Of a DNA stretch of 28,243 nt, positions 15,440 to 23,485 are shown piece after piece (the stretch's first letter is position 1; every line of letters starts with the position of its first letter). Made by a program: the position numbers and the translations under genes. The notes under the pieces are model-generated. The model did not search any database. It saw nothing but the letters and a program-made list of their open reading frames with translations, and was not told where the DNA came from. The DNA is from JBGRQB01 sp041725875 (GTDB lineage Bacteria; Bacteroidota; Ignavibacteria; Ignavibacteriales; Melioribacteraceae): assembly GCA_041725875.1 (NCBI GenBank), contig JBGRQB010000034.1, forward strand, positions 1-28,243, read 5' to 3'.

Positions 15440-16510
15440 ATGAAAAATAGTTACGAAAAATATATAAACAGATGTTTTGAATTAGCCGAAAGAGGAAGGG
15501 GAAAAGTGAGTCCCAATCCTCTTGTCGGCTCTGTTATTTTAAAAGATGATGAGGTAATTGCAGAAGGCTGGCACACTCAGTTTGGCAAACCGCACGCAGA
15601 AGCGGAAGCATTAAAAATTGCAGGAGAAAATGCCAAAGATGCAACTCTGTTTTGCAATCTGGAACCCTGCTGCCATACCAACAAAAAAACGCCTCCCTGT
15701 GCCCAGGCAATTATCCGTGCCGGAATTAAAAAAGTAATTATAAGCAATGTTGATCCAAATCCGCAGGTTGCCGGCGGCGGAATAAAACTTATGCAGGATG
15801 CGGGAATTGAAGTTGTTACCGGAATTTTGGAAAATGAAGGAGCCGAACTAAATAAGTTTTTTCTTCATTCCATAAAAGAGAAAAAGCCGTATGTAATGTT
15901 GAAAGTTGCTCAGACAATCGACGGAAAAATCTCTTTATCGGAAAAGGAACAGACCTGGATAACAGGTTCCGAATCAAAAGAATTTGTACATCAGCTTCGC
16001 AGTCAATACGACGCGGTTCTGGTTGGTGCAAACACTGTAAATATAGATAATCCGGCTTTAACCGTGCGAGAAGTTGAAGGAAGAAATCCTGCCAAAGTTA
16101 TTATTGACGGCAGATTAAATGTAAATCCCGAAGCACAACTTTTTAACGGATCTGAAGATACTTATCTCTTTTGTAGCAAAAATGTTGATAAAGAAAAAGT
16201 TAAGGTTCTTGACTCAAAAGGGGTAAAAATTTTTCAGATTGACTCAGAAAACGGAACAAACTTGGATTTAGACAAAATATTAAAGATATTAGCGAATGAA
16301 AAAATATCTTCAATTATGGTTGAAGGCGGAGCCGGAATTTTTTCGCAGTTTATTGACAAAAAACTATTTAACGAACTGATAATTTTGCAGGGAGCAAAAC
16401 TTTTCGGCAAAGGCTTAAGCGCTTTCAATCTCTCCGAACAAAGCAGCCTCAAATTATCAGATTTCGATCAATTAGGAAACGATCTTAAAATTGTATACAG
16501 AAAGATTTAA
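15440..16510 (+). CDS. ribD: Bifunctional riboflavin deaminase/reductase RibD
   Basis: Carries out steps two and three of riboflavin synthesis: deamination of the diaminopyrimidinone nucleotide, then NADPH-dependent reduction of the ribose side chain. It is 356 residues. The N-terminal deaminase holds the zinc motif HAE (52-54) and PCCH...PPCAQAI (Cys77, Cys87). The reductase starts around KPYVMLKVAQTIDGKIS (about 149) and includes MVEGGAGIFSQF. The ATG at 15440 is followed directly by conserved sequence. First gene of ribD-ribE-ribBA-ribH; its stop codon overlaps the ribE start by one base (TAATG). Confidence 0.95.
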   Translation: MKNSYEKYINRCFELAERGRGKVSPNPLVGSVILKDDEVIAEGWHTQFGKPHAEAEALKIAGENAKDATLFCNLEPCCHTNKKTPPCAQAIIRAGIKKVIISNVDPNPQVAGGGIKLMQDAGIEVVTGILENEGAELNKFFLHSIKEKKPYVMLKVAQTIDGKISLSEKEQTWITGSESKEFVHQLRSQYDAVLVGANTVNIDNPALTVREVEGRNPAKVIIDGRLNVNPEAQLFNGSEDTYLFCSKNVDKEKVKVLDSKGVKIFQIDSENGTNLDLDKILKILANEKISSIMVEGGAGIFSQFIDKKLFNELIILQGAKLFGKGLSAFNLSEQSSLKLSDFDQLGNDLKIVYRKI

Positions 16511-17154
16511 TGTTTACTGGATTAGTAGAAGAAATAGGAAAAATTGTTAAAATCGAACTTTTACCTGGTGGTAAAAAAGTAAGAGTTTTAGCATCAGAAA
16601 TTTTAGATGACCTTAAAATTGATGATTCAATTGCCATAAACGGGGTTTGTCTTACAGCAACAAAACTGGAATCTGACGGCTTTTGGGCTGATGCTGTTGG
16701 TGAAACTCTAGATAAAACTTCACTTGCGTTTCTTAAAGAAGGGAGTGAGGTAAATGTTGAGCGTGCATTGAGGTTATCTGACAGATTAGGCGGACATATT
16801 GTGCAGGGGCACGTTAACGGAATTGCAGAAATTGTTGCAATTACAAAACGTGGCGATAACTATCTACTTGAGATAAACGTCCCGAAAAAAATAGAAAAAT
16901 ATACCATTGAAGAAGGTTCCATTACTATTGACGGAATTAGCCTTACAATTGCACAATTAACCGGAACCAGAGTTGGAATTTCCGTAATTCCCCACACCTG
17001 GAACAATACTACACTGAGAAATAAAAAAGTTGGCGATAAAGTTAATATCGAGACGGATGTTATCGCCAAATATATAGAGAAACTAATGAACAATAAAACC
17101 GATAATGGAGAAGAAACCATAACCGAGGATTGGTTAAAAAGGATGGGATTTTAA
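16510..17154 (+). CDS. ribE: Riboflavin synthase alpha chain
   Basis: Dismutates two molecules of 6,7-dimethyl-8-ribityllumazine to riboflavin plus the pyrimidine precursor. It is 214 residues with the hallmark MFTGLVEEIG start and two tandem lumazine-binding barrels: the first with SIAINGVCLTAT, the second with GHIVQGHVNG and SITIDGISLTIA. Translationally coupled to ribD by TAATG. One base separates it from ribBA. Confidence 0.95.
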   Translation: MFTGLVEEIGKIVKIELLPGGKKVRVLASEILDDLKIDDSIAINGVCLTATKLESDGFWADAVGETLDKTSLAFLKEGSEVNVERALRLSDRLGGHIVQGHVNGIAEIVAITKRGDNYLLEINVPKKIEKYTIEEGSITIDGISLTIAQLTGTRVGISVIPHTWNNTTLRNKKVGDKVNIETDVIAKYIEKLMNNKTDNGEETITEDWLKRMGF

Positions 17155-17155
17155 A

Positions 17156-18391
17156 ATGTTCGAGCAAAAAATAAAAATAGACACTATAGAAGAAGCGCTG
17201 GAAGATATTAAACAAGGCAGGATGGTTGTTGTTGTTGATGACGAAGACCGTGAAAATGAAGGTGATATAATAATAGCTTCTGAAAAAATTACTCCGGAAG
17301 ATGTTAACTTTATAACAAGAGAAGCAAGAGGAATGTTGTGTGTTTCAATTTTGCCTGACAGAGCAAAAACTCTTGGTCTGGGAAAAATGGTAACTGAAAA
17401 TACATCTTTACACGAAACACCTTTTACAGTTACAATAGATTATAATCACGGAACAACAACCGGTATTTCTGCTGCTGACAGAGCAATTACCATTAATAAA
17501 ATAATTGATGAAACAGCAACCGCAGAAGATTTTGCTCGTCCCGGGCATATTTTTCCTTTAGTTGCACAGCCGGGCGGAGTGTTAAAAAGATGTGGCCATA
17601 CTGAAGCTGCTGTTGATCTTGCAAGATTTGCCGGATTAAAACCTTCAGGCGCTCTTTGCGAAATTATGGATGAAGACGGAACAATGATGCGTTTGCCGGC
17701 ACTTAGAAAATTTGCTGATAAACATAATTTCAAATTGATTACAATTGCTGATTTAATTGAATATAAACGTAAAAGAGAAAAGTTAATTCAGAAAGAACTT
17801 GAAGTTGATATGCCTACAAAATTTGGTGATTTCAAACTTCATCTTTACAGTAATACTCTTGACTTAAATGATAATCCGGTTGCACTTGTGTTTGGTGATG
17901 TTACTTCACAGGATGAAGTGCTGGTCAGAGTGCATTCAGAATGTTTAACGGGTGATGTTTTTGGTTCATTACGCTGCGATTGCGGCGATCAGCTTGCCGG
18001 TGCAATGAAAATGGTAGCTGAAAAAGGCGCCGGAGTTGTACTTTATATGCGTCAGGAAGGACGCGGAATTGGTATTGTAAATAAATTAAAAGCATACCAG
18101 CTGCAGGATAAAGGGCGCGACACTGTGGAAGCAAATATTGAACTCGGATTCAAACCTGATTTAAGAGATTACGGTATTGGTGCTCAGATTCTTAAAGATT
18201 TGGGACTAAGTAAAATAAAGCTTATCACAAATAATCCGCAGAAAATTATCGGGTTAAAGGGTTACGGACTCGAAGTTGTTGGTCGCGAACCAATTGAAGT
18301 TTGTCCTAATGATAAAAACGAATTTTATCTTCTTACCAAAAGAGATAAAATGGGACACGAAATTTTGAAAAATAACATTAAAGAAAAATAA
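17156..18391 (+). CDS. ribBA: Fused RibBA: DHBP synthase / GTP cyclohydrolase II
   Basis: Supplies both precursors of riboflavin. The N-terminal half converts ribulose 5-phosphate to 3,4-dihydroxy-2-butanone 4-phosphate (acidic loop VVDDEDRENEGD at about 24-35; GTTTGISAADRA). The C-terminal half opens GTP (zinc cysteines 263, 274 and 276 in HSECLTGDVFGSLRCDCGDQ; YMRQEGRGIG; LITNNPQKI). It is 411 residues, normal for the fusion. Both active sites appear intact. Third gene of the riboflavin operon. Confidence 0.95.
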   Translation: MFEQKIKIDTIEEALEDIKQGRMVVVVDDEDRENEGDIIIASEKITPEDVNFITREARGMLCVSILPDRAKTLGLGKMVTENTSLHETPFTVTIDYNHGTTTGISAADRAITINKIIDETATAEDFARPGHIFPLVAQPGGVLKRCGHTEAAVDLARFAGLKPSGALCEIMDEDGTMMRLPALRKFADKHNFKLITIADLIEYKRKREKLIQKELEVDMPTKFGDFKLHLYSNTLDLNDNPVALVFGDVTSQDEVLVRVHSECLTGDVFGSLRCDCGDQLAGAMKMVAEKGAGVVLYMRQEGRGIGIVNKLKAYQLQDKGRDTVEANIELGFKPDLRDYGIGAQILKDLGLSKIKLITNNPQKIIGLKGYGLEVVGREPIEVCPNDKNEFYLLTKRDKMGHEILKNNIKEK

Positions 18392-18403
18392 ACAGGAGGA
18401 AAG

Positions 18404-18868
18404 ATGGCCAAAGTTATTGAAGGACATCTATCTGCAAAAGGTAAAAAATTTGCTTTAGTTGTTGGCAGATTTAACGAATTGATTTCAAACAAGCTTATGA
18501 CAGGCGCAATTGATTGTCTGGTAAGACACGAAGCTGATGAAGCTGAAATTACAATCACCTGGGCTCCGGGTGCATACGAAATGCCTTTGGTAGCTCAAAA
18601 ACTTGCAAAAAGCGAAAAATATGATGCTGTTGTTTGTCTGGGCGCTGTAATCAGAGGTGCAACTCCTCACTTTGATTATGTTTCTGCAGAAGTATCAAAA
18701 GGGATTGCAAATGTTGGTCTGGAAACAGGCTTACCAATAATTTTTGGTGTACTTACCACAGATACAATTGAACAGGCTATTGAAAGAGCAGGTACAAAAG
18801 CAGGTAACAAAGGTTGGGACTCTGCGCTAACTGCAATTGAAATGGTTGATCTTTTAGGAAAAATTTAA
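18404..18868 (+). CDS. ribH: 6,7-dimethyl-8-ribityllumazine synthase RibH
   Basis: Condenses the butanone phosphate from RibBA with the ribitylaminopyrimidine to form lumazine, the substrate of RibE; the family assembles into pentamers or icosahedral shells. It is 154 residues with the substrate-binding GRFNELIS, WAPGAYEMP and the catalytic His in CLGAVIRGATPHFDYV (His89). A strong AGGAGG site precedes the ATG. It is the last gene of the operon and is followed by a clear terminator. Confidence 0.95.
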   Translation: MAKVIEGHLSAKGKKFALVVGRFNELISNKLMTGAIDCLVRHEADEAEITITWAPGAYEMPLVAQKLAKSEKYDAVVCLGAVIRGATPHFDYVSAEVSKGIANVGLETGLPIIFGVLTTDTIEQAIERAGTKAGNKGWDSALTAIEMVDLLGKI

Positions 18869-18884
18869 CTTTAAGATAAATTTC

Positions 18885-18918
18885 AAACCTTGAAGGTATT
18901 CTGCCTTCAAGGTTTTTT
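18885..18918 (+). terminator. Rho-independent terminator of the riboflavin operon
   Basis: AAACCTTGAAGG (18885-18896) and CCTTCAAGGTTT (18904-18915) form a perfect 12-bp stem with a 7-base loop, continuing into a six-T run. It lies in the convergent gap with the AHSA1 gene and may also slow transcription from that side. Confidence 0.9.
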
Positions 18919-18925
18919 AACACTT

Positions 18926-19372
18926 TTACATAAAACTCTTCTGCAGTCTTGGTAAAACAATTTCTCCCCAGGCTTTTACAAAATAATTATATGCATCATC
19001 CCATTCAGCGTTGTTTCCCCATCCGGTATGTGTTAAACTTACCAGAGTTTTCCGTTCGGAAAGTTCCTTTAATCTGATAATTACAACAGTCTTTTGATTT
19101 CTTACATTTGGCAGGTGAGGCGGAGCATTCCAGGTAAAGGAAAGAAATTCATTTTCCTGAAATGCTAAAATTTTACAACCCTCGCCGCCGCGCGATCCCT
19201 CTTCGGCATCCGGCATAAAGTACATTTCATATTCACCGTAAACACGAAAATCGATTTTGCATTCAGGTGCGAAAAATGATTTTACTCCTGCTTCGGTTGT
19301 CCAGGTTTTCCAAACTTTGGCTCTCTCTGCCGGAATTTCAATTTCAAGATGTATAGATTTTTCAAGAGGCAT
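18926..19372 (-). CDS. AHSA1/SRPBCC-domain protein
   Basis: A 148-residue cytoplasmic protein with the START-like SRPBCC fold of the AHSA1 (Hsp90 ATPase activator homologue) family. The typical opening EIPAERAKVWKTWTTEAGVKSFF is recognisable (residues 10-33), as are the central GEYEMYF, the strand LSFTWNAPPHLP and the C-terminal helix beginning WDDAYNYFVKAWG. Bacterial members bind hydrophobic ligands and are commonly found with regulators of small-molecule stress; the ligand is unknown. The ATG has AGAGAG upstream. Convergent with ribH. An inverted repeat upstream (19416-19439) may be an operator. Confidence 0.8.
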   Translation of the reverse strand: MPLEKSIHLEIEIPAERAKVWKTWTTEAGVKSFFAPECKIDFRVYGEYEMYFMPDAEEGSRGGEGCKILAFQENEFLSFTWNAPPHLPNVRNQKTVVIIRLKELSERKTLVSLTHTGWGNNAEWDDAYNYFVKAWGEIVLPRLQKSFM

Positions 19373-19415
19373 ATTAAATCTCTCTTTTAATAGAAAATGA
19401 AATTTAAATTTTGAT

Positions 19416-19439
19416 TTTTATCTGTATAGCGAGATAAAA
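19416..19439. promoter_or_regulatory. Inverted repeat upstream of the AHSA1 gene
   Basis: TTTTATCT and AGATAAAA are perfect 8-bp arms separated by GTATAGCG, centred about 55 bases upstream of the AHSA1 start codon. This is a suitable place for a repressor site. No ArsR-type partner gene, often found next to AHSA1 genes, is present nearby. Confidence 0.4.
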
Positions 19440-19541
19440 TTAAATAAAAGAAATGATTTTGGCAAAATATTGATCTGTATAATCTATACTATAAAGAGTT
19501 CATTCAGCTAAAATTCCTCTCTTAATCCGTTACAACTCCGC

Positions 19542-19563
19542 TCTAACTGGCCTCTAACTGGCC
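19542..19563. repeat. Tandem duplication of an 11-bp unit
   Basis: TCTAACTGGCC occurs twice head to tail (19542-19552 and 19553-19563). Probably a small slippage duplication in non-coding DNA. Confidence 0.7.
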
Positions 19564-19661
19564 TTTAAAGCTGTTTCAACTCCAAAAAAGGGAGTTGGTA
19601 AATCATATTTTCCCAATACAAAATGAGATAAATTTAAATGTAAAACCAAAAATTTAATATT

Positions 19662-19681
19662 AACTGACATAGGGTTGTCAT
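19662..19681 (+). promoter_or_regulatory. Shared 20-bp regulatory element, copy 1
   Basis: AACTGACATAGGGTTGTCAT contains the inverted repeat TGACA-N6-TGTCA. It ends 55 bases before the VOC start codon. An identical 20-mer lies at 25864-25883, also ending 55 bases before a start codon. The TTGTCA inside it could double as a -35 hexamer, though no good -10 follows at the usual distance. Confidence 0.7.
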
Positions 19682-19736
19682 CCGATAATAATATCTTGGT
19701 GATGTCACTTAAAACAAAATTAGAAAGGACAAAGTT

Positions 19737-20105
19737 ATGGCCAACGTAGTTAACTGGTTTGAAATTCCCGCAAAAGATCTTCAAAGAGCAAAAAAATTCT
19801 ATTCTGAAGTATTTGATGTTGAAATGAGCGAACATGAAATGCAGGGGTTTAAGATGGCATTTTTCCCTATGGAAGAGAATGAAATTGGTGGCGGACTTTG
19901 CGAAGGGGAAGGTTACGAACCTTCTAAAACCGGTGTAAAAGTTTATTTTAATTGTGGCGATGATCTTTCTGTTCAGCTTTCCAGAGTTGAGGCAGCAGGT
20001 GGTGAAATTGTAATGCCGAAAACCTTAATCACAGAAGAAATTGGTTATATGGCTTTCATAAACGACACCGAAGGAAATGGTGTTGCCTTCCATTCAAAAG
20101 GTTAA
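19737..20105 (+). CDS. VOC-superfamily (glyoxalase/bleomycin-resistance-like) protein
   Basis: A 122-residue cytoplasmic protein with the paired beta-alpha-beta-beta-beta modules of the vicinal oxygen chelate fold. The first module is VVNWFEIPAKDLQRAKKFYS (residues 4-23), and the second runs from TGVKVYFNCGDDLSVQLSRV to ending GNGVAFHS. Members bind or modify small molecules, including sequestration of antibiotics; the substrate here is unknown. AAAGGAC lies upstream of the ATG. The gene is transcribed alone: the shared 20-bp element sits upstream and a strong terminator follows. Confidence 0.82.
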   Translation: MANVVNWFEIPAKDLQRAKKFYSEVFDVEMSEHEMQGFKMAFFPMEENEIGGGLCEGEGYEPSKTGVKVYFNCGDDLSVQLSRVEAAGGEIVMPKTLITEEIGYMAFINDTEGNGVAFHSKG

Positions 20106-20118
20106 TTTAATTCAGTAT

Positions 20119-20153
20119 AAAGTAAAGAATCATCTTGAATGGTTCTTTACTTT
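20119..20153 (+). terminator. Rho-independent terminator after the VOC gene
   Basis: Left arm 20119-20133 and right arm 20139-20153 form a 15-bp stem with one G-U pair and a CTTGA loop, ending in a T-rich stretch. An ATG at 20139 lies in the right arm, which argues against it being the start of the next gene. Confidence 0.82.
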
Positions 20154-20201
20154 ATGTATATTTTAAGAATTAAATTCGACTCATTTAACAAGGGAACGCA
20201 G

Positions 20202-20882
20202 ATGCAGTATTTCACTAAAAAGACAATCAAATTCTTATCCGATCTTTCAAAAAACAATTCAAAAGAATGGTTTGAAGATAACAGACCCGTTTTTAATGAG
20301 GTTGTTATGGAACCTGCAAAAGAATTTGTTGAAGCTCTGGGGGGAGTAATTAGAGATTTTTGTCCTGATGTAAAAGCAATCCCCAAAACAGATAAATCAA
20401 TTTTCAGAATGCACCGGGATACCCGCTTTTCACAAAATAAAGATCCATATAAAAACAATTTGGGAATTTATTTTTGGGAAGGTGAAAGAAAAAAAATGGA
20501 ATGCTCAGGCTTCTACTTTCATATAGATCCAAAGCAGTTTTTTATGGGTGCAGGAATGTATATGTTTCCAAAAGATATTCTTAAACAATACAGAACAGTT
20601 GTTGCAAAAGAGTTTCCGGCAAAAGAACTTGATGATATTGTAAAAGAACTTACTGAAAAATATGATTTTGAACTTGGCGGAAAACATTACAAAAAAACTC
20701 CGCGCGGATTTTCAGTAGATCACGATTATCCTGAATATATTTTGTATAACGGATTGTGGATGGGATTAAAAAGCACACCAATAAAGGAACTCTTAGAGGT
20801 TGAAGATCAAATTGAATATGTAAATGAACTTTTCAAAAAAATGGCTCCCGTTCATAACTGGCTAATGGAAAACGTGTACTAA
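20202..20882 (+). CDS. DUF2461 family protein
   Basis: A 226-residue protein of the DUF2461/TIGR02453 family, whose function is not established. Recognisable family features are FLSDLSKNNSKEWFEDNRP near the start, SIFRMHRDTRFSQNKDPYKN, GIYFWEGERK, GFYFHIDPKQFFMGAGMYM and the ending GFSVDHDYPEYILYNGLW. The chosen ATG has AAGGGA upstream and begins directly with the conserved MQYFTKKTIKFL. An ATG at 20139 would add 21 residues overlapping a terminator hairpin. The stop codon overlaps the next ATG (TAATG), so it forms an operon with the AraC-GyrI regulator. Confidence 0.82.
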   Translation: MQYFTKKTIKFLSDLSKNNSKEWFEDNRPVFNEVVMEPAKEFVEALGGVIRDFCPDVKAIPKTDKSIFRMHRDTRFSQNKDPYKNNLGIYFWEGERKKMECSGFYFHIDPKQFFMGAGMYMFPKDILKQYRTVVAKEFPAKELDDIVKELTEKYDFELGGKHYKKTPRGFSVDHDYPEYILYNGLWMGLKSTPIKELLEVEDQIEYVNELFKKMAPVHNWLMENVY

Positions 20883-21805
20883 TGAATCAGATTAAAAACA
20901 GTTCTCGTCTGGAATATAAAGCCAGATTGAACAAAGTATTTGAATATATAAACTCCAATCTTGATAAAAAAATAAATCTGGAAAAACTGGCGGAAGTCTC
21001 TTGCTTTTCGCCGTTCCATTTTCACAGAGTATTTTTGGCATTTGTTAATGAAACACCTAATAATTTCATCAACAGAATAAGAATTGAACGCTCTGCCAAT
21101 ATGCTGTTTCATAAAAAGTATGATACTATTACAACAATTGCACTTTCCTGCGGATTTACTTCATCTGCAGCATTTTCCCGCGCGTTTAAAAGTCAGTTTG
21201 GTATTAGTCCAACTCAGTGGCGCGAAAAAAATAAAGATAGCAAGATTTGTAAAATTGAAAGCAAGATTTTGAAAGAGTACGCCGATATAGATGATTATTT
21301 TGACAATGTAAATAATCCAACTAAAATTTCGGAGTACAAAATGAAAATTGAAGTAAAGCAAATGCCAAAATATCGTATTGCTTATGTTTTAACAATTGGA
21401 GAATATGGCCCCCGCATTGCGGAAGCTTATGAAAAGCTGTGCACCTGGGCAGCGCCTCGCGGATTGTTATCCGGAGATGCGCAGTTTTTAGGAATCTCCT
21501 GGGATAACCCTGATATAACGCCAAAAGAAAAATGCCGTTTTTACGCAGCTTTAAGTGTGCCTGAAGATGTTCAGCCTGAAAGAGAAATTGGTATTACAGA
21601 AATTAAAGCCGCTAAATGTGTTGTCGGCAGATTTCAGGGACCGCACGATGATTTCAAAAAAGCATATAAAAAACTTTATGCCGATTATCTTCCTAATAAC
21701 GGTTATCAGCCGACAGACAATTGCTACGAGATCTATTATAAAGATCCGAACGAAGAGCCGGTTGGATTTGACGTTGATATTTGTATACCTGTAGAACCAT
21801 TATAA
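20882..21805 (+). CDS. AraC-family regulator with GyrI-like ligand domain
   Basis: A 307-residue transcription factor. The N-terminal AraC DNA-binding region (about 12-115) has two helix-turn-helix motifs: KKINLEKLAEVSCFSPFHFH and TITTIALSCGFTSSAAFSRA, followed by SQFGISPTQWR. The C-terminal GyrI-like domain (about 153-305) begins IEVKQMPKYRIAYVLTIGEY and ends EPVGFDVDICIPVE; in relatives such as Rob, SoxR-linked regulators and BmrR-type domains it binds small, often cationic or hydrophobic compounds. Its start overlaps the DUF2461 stop by one base, and a separate GyrI-like protein follows after 11 bases. It probably senses a drug-like molecule and controls local genes. Confidence 0.88.
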   Translation: MNQIKNSSRLEYKARLNKVFEYINSNLDKKINLEKLAEVSCFSPFHFHRVFLAFVNETPNNFINRIRIERSANMLFHKKYDTITTIALSCGFTSSAAFSRAFKSQFGISPTQWREKNKDSKICKIESKILKEYADIDDYFDNVNNPTKISEYKMKIEVKQMPKYRIAYVLTIGEYGPRIAEAYEKLCTWAAPRGLLSGDAQFLGISWDNPDITPKEKCRFYAALSVPEDVQPEREIGITEIKAAKCVVGRFQGPHDDFKKAYKKLYADYLPNNGYQPTDNCYEIYYKDPNEEPVGFDVDICIPVEPL

Positions 21806-21816
21806 GGAGATTGGAA

Positions 21817-22428
21817 ATGGCTAAGACAGATTATAAAAAAGTTTATAAAGAACTTTATACAGGAAAAAAAGATAAGCCTGTAGTTGTTGAAGTTCCTGAG
21901 TTTCAATATTTGATGGTTGATGGAAAAGGTGATCCTGAAAAGTCGCCGGAATTTGAGCAGGCTATTGAAGTTTTATATGGCGTATCATACACAATGAAGT
22001 TTCTGGTAAAAGGTAAAAATCCTGATAATGATTATGTTGTAATGCCGATGGAAACATTGTGGTGGTGTGAAAATATGGAGAATTTTGATCGAGACAATAA
22101 AGATGAATGGCTCTGGACGATGATGATTTCACAGCCCTCTTTTATAACCAAAGCAGATGTTGATGAAGCTGTGGAAGCAGTAAAAAAGAAAAAAGAACTT
22201 GCATCACTTCACAAACTGAAATTTGAAAAACGTCCGGCTCATAAAGCTGTGCAGGTAATGCATATTGGTCCTTATGAAAAAGAAGAAGAAACAATAGAAT
22301 TTCTGCATAAGTTTATTGAATCTGAAGGGTATGAAATGTACGGCAAACAACTCGATATTTATCTGAGTGATCCGCGCAGAATTGACCCTGAAAAATTAAA
22401 AACGATTATCAGACAATCAATAAAATAA
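21817..22428 (+). CDS. GyrI-like small-molecule-binding protein
   Basis: A 203-residue stand-alone protein of the GyrI-like family. It shows YKELYTGKKDKPVVVEVPE, FQYLMVDGKGDPEKSPEFEQ, AIEVLYGVSYTMKF, ETLWWCENME, MMISQPSFIT and VMHIGPYEKEEETIEFLH. This long form, with the SPEF...LYGVSYTMKF block, resembles family members shown to hydrolyse cyclopropane-containing DNA-alkylating compounds; whether this copy does so is not known. The ATG at 21817 has GGAG upstream. An earlier in-frame ATG at 21781 lies inside the AraC gene and is not favoured. Last gene of the DUF2461-AraC-GyrI operon, followed by a terminator. Confidence 0.85.
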   Translation: MAKTDYKKVYKELYTGKKDKPVVVEVPEFQYLMVDGKGDPEKSPEFEQAIEVLYGVSYTMKFLVKGKNPDNDYVVMPMETLWWCENMENFDRDNKDEWLWTMMISQPSFITKADVDEAVEAVKKKKELASLHKLKFEKRPAHKAVQVMHIGPYEKEEETIEFLHKFIESEGYEMYGKQLDIYLSDPRRIDPEKLKTIIRQSIK

Positions 22429-22433
22429 ATTAC

Positions 22434-22456
22434 GGGATCTGTTACAGATCCCTTTT
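22434..22456 (+). terminator. Rho-independent terminator after the GyrI-like gene
   Basis: GGGATCTG (22434-22441) pairs with CAGATCCC (22445-22452) around TTA and is followed by TTTTACTTT. It separates the operon from the WYL regulator gene. Confidence 0.85.
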
Positions 22457-22479
22457 ACTTTAATAAAATCGGAATAACG

Positions 22480-23427
22480 GTGAATCGTTTAGACAGACTG
22501 GCAGCAATATTAATACAACTGCAGAGCAAAAGAATTGTAAAAGCACAGGAAATTTCAGAACGTTTTGAAATTACACTCAGAACGGTTTATCGTGATATAA
22601 AAGCTTTGCAGGAAGCCGGAATTCCGATTGGTGTTGAACCGGGAAAAGGATATTTTATTGTTGACGGCTATTTTCTTCCTCCTGTAATGTTCACAAAAGA
22701 AGAAGCTTCAGCTTTGTTAATGGGCGGAAAGCTTATTGAAAAAATGGCTGATGAATCGATTAGAAAAGAATTTTTTTCTGCACTTTATAAAATTAAATCG
22801 GTTCTTAAAACCAACGACAAAGAACATCTTGAGCTTCTTGAAGATAACATTATGGTTCAGAAATGGTTTCTTGCAGAAAGTGAATCAAATAAATTTATTG
22901 TTCCGGTGCAGGAAGCAATTGCCGGTAAAAATGTTATTGAGATAGAATATTACACATATTACAGAGATAAAATTTCAGAACGGGAAGTTGACCCGATTGG
23001 AATAGTTCATTACGCCGGAGCCTGGCATCTTATTGCGTTTTGCAGAATGCGCGAAGATTACAGAGATTTCCGAATTGACAGAATCAGAAGAATTAAAAAG
23101 ACCAATAAAAACTTTCGCTTAAGAAACAGAAAATCACTTAAAGAATATATTGATGAACAATACAAAGATGTTGAATTACAGAAGATTGTAATTAAAGTTC
23201 CTTCAGATATATACAAGGTGATGCTTAATTCAAAATACTTTTACGGGTATGTCAGTGAAATCAGATCGGGCGATTTTGTTGAAGTAACTTTTATGTATGG
23301 TAGTCTGGAATACTTTGCAAGATGGCTTCTCTCCTATACAAATGGAATCGAAATTATTGAACCTGCCGAATTAAAAACCGAAATTATAAAATTCATAAAT
23401 GAGTTAAGTTCTCATTATTGCAATTAA
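22480..23427 (+). CDS. YafY-type WYL-domain transcriptional regulator
   Basis: A 315-residue DNA-binding regulator. The start is GTG, followed by MNRLDRLAAILIQLQSKRIV, the canonical beginning of this family. The N-terminal helix-turn-helix (1-60) includes VKAQEISERFEITLRTVYRD and IKALQEAGIPIGVEPGKGY. The WYL domain lies around 140-220 (IEIEYYTYYRD, EVDPIGIVHYAGAWHLIAFC, DFRIDRI); the usual WYL tryptophan-tyrosine-leucine reads as WHL. A C-terminal extension (about 235-315) ends in a domain like that of other WYL regulators. It lies between two terminators or inverted repeats and is probably monocistronic. It is the best local candidate to bind the shared 20-bp element at 19662 and 25864. Confidence 0.88.
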   Translation: MNRLDRLAAILIQLQSKRIVKAQEISERFEITLRTVYRDIKALQEAGIPIGVEPGKGYFIVDGYFLPPVMFTKEEASALLMGGKLIEKMADESIRKEFFSALYKIKSVLKTNDKEHLELLEDNIMVQKWFLAESESNKFIVPVQEAIAGKNVIEIEYYTYYRDKISEREVDPIGIVHYAGAWHLIAFCRMREDYRDFRIDRIRRIKKTNKNFRLRNRKSLKEYIDEQYKDVELQKIVIKVPSDIYKVMLNSKYFYGYVSEIRSGDFVEVTFMYGSLEYFARWLLSYTNGIEIIEPAELKTEIIKFINELSSHYCN

Positions 23428-23459
23428 ACTTAATTTTAGAGCATAAATTAGTTGATTTT

Positions 23460-23485
23460 GGACTTTAATGTACGATAAAAAGTCC
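23460..23485. promoter_or_regulatory. Inverted repeat between WYL and chemoreceptor genes
   Basis: GGACTTT (23460-23466) and AAAGTCC (23479-23485) are perfect 7-bp arms around a 12-base spacer in the 112-base gap upstream of the chemoreceptor. It may be a weak terminator for the WYL gene or an operator. The lack of an immediate T run weakens the terminator reading. Confidence 0.3.

Larger units (their letters stand above)
19373..19736. other. Divergent non-coding region with short repeats
   Basis: This 364-base gap separates the divergent AHSA1 and VOC genes and has no convincing gene. From left to right it holds an inverted repeat near the AHSA1 start, a second copy of ATCTGTATA (19420-19428 and 19473-19481), an exact 11-bp tandem duplication of TCTAACTGGCC (19542-19563), a small hairpin CAACTCC/GGAGTTG (19577-19597), and the 20-bp element described separately near the VOC gene. 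Confidence 0.6.

Noticed and set aside
17446..17733. Minus-strand frame inside ribBA
   Set aside because: Shadow of a strongly conserved coding region on the plus strand.
19554..19835. Minus-strand frame of 93 codons overlapping the VOC start
   Set aside because: It covers the regulatory gap and the antisense of the VOC gene, with low-complexity translation and no family resemblance.
20139..20201. Earlier start for the DUF2461 gene
   Set aside because: The ATG falls within a terminator hairpin, and the added residues do not match the family.
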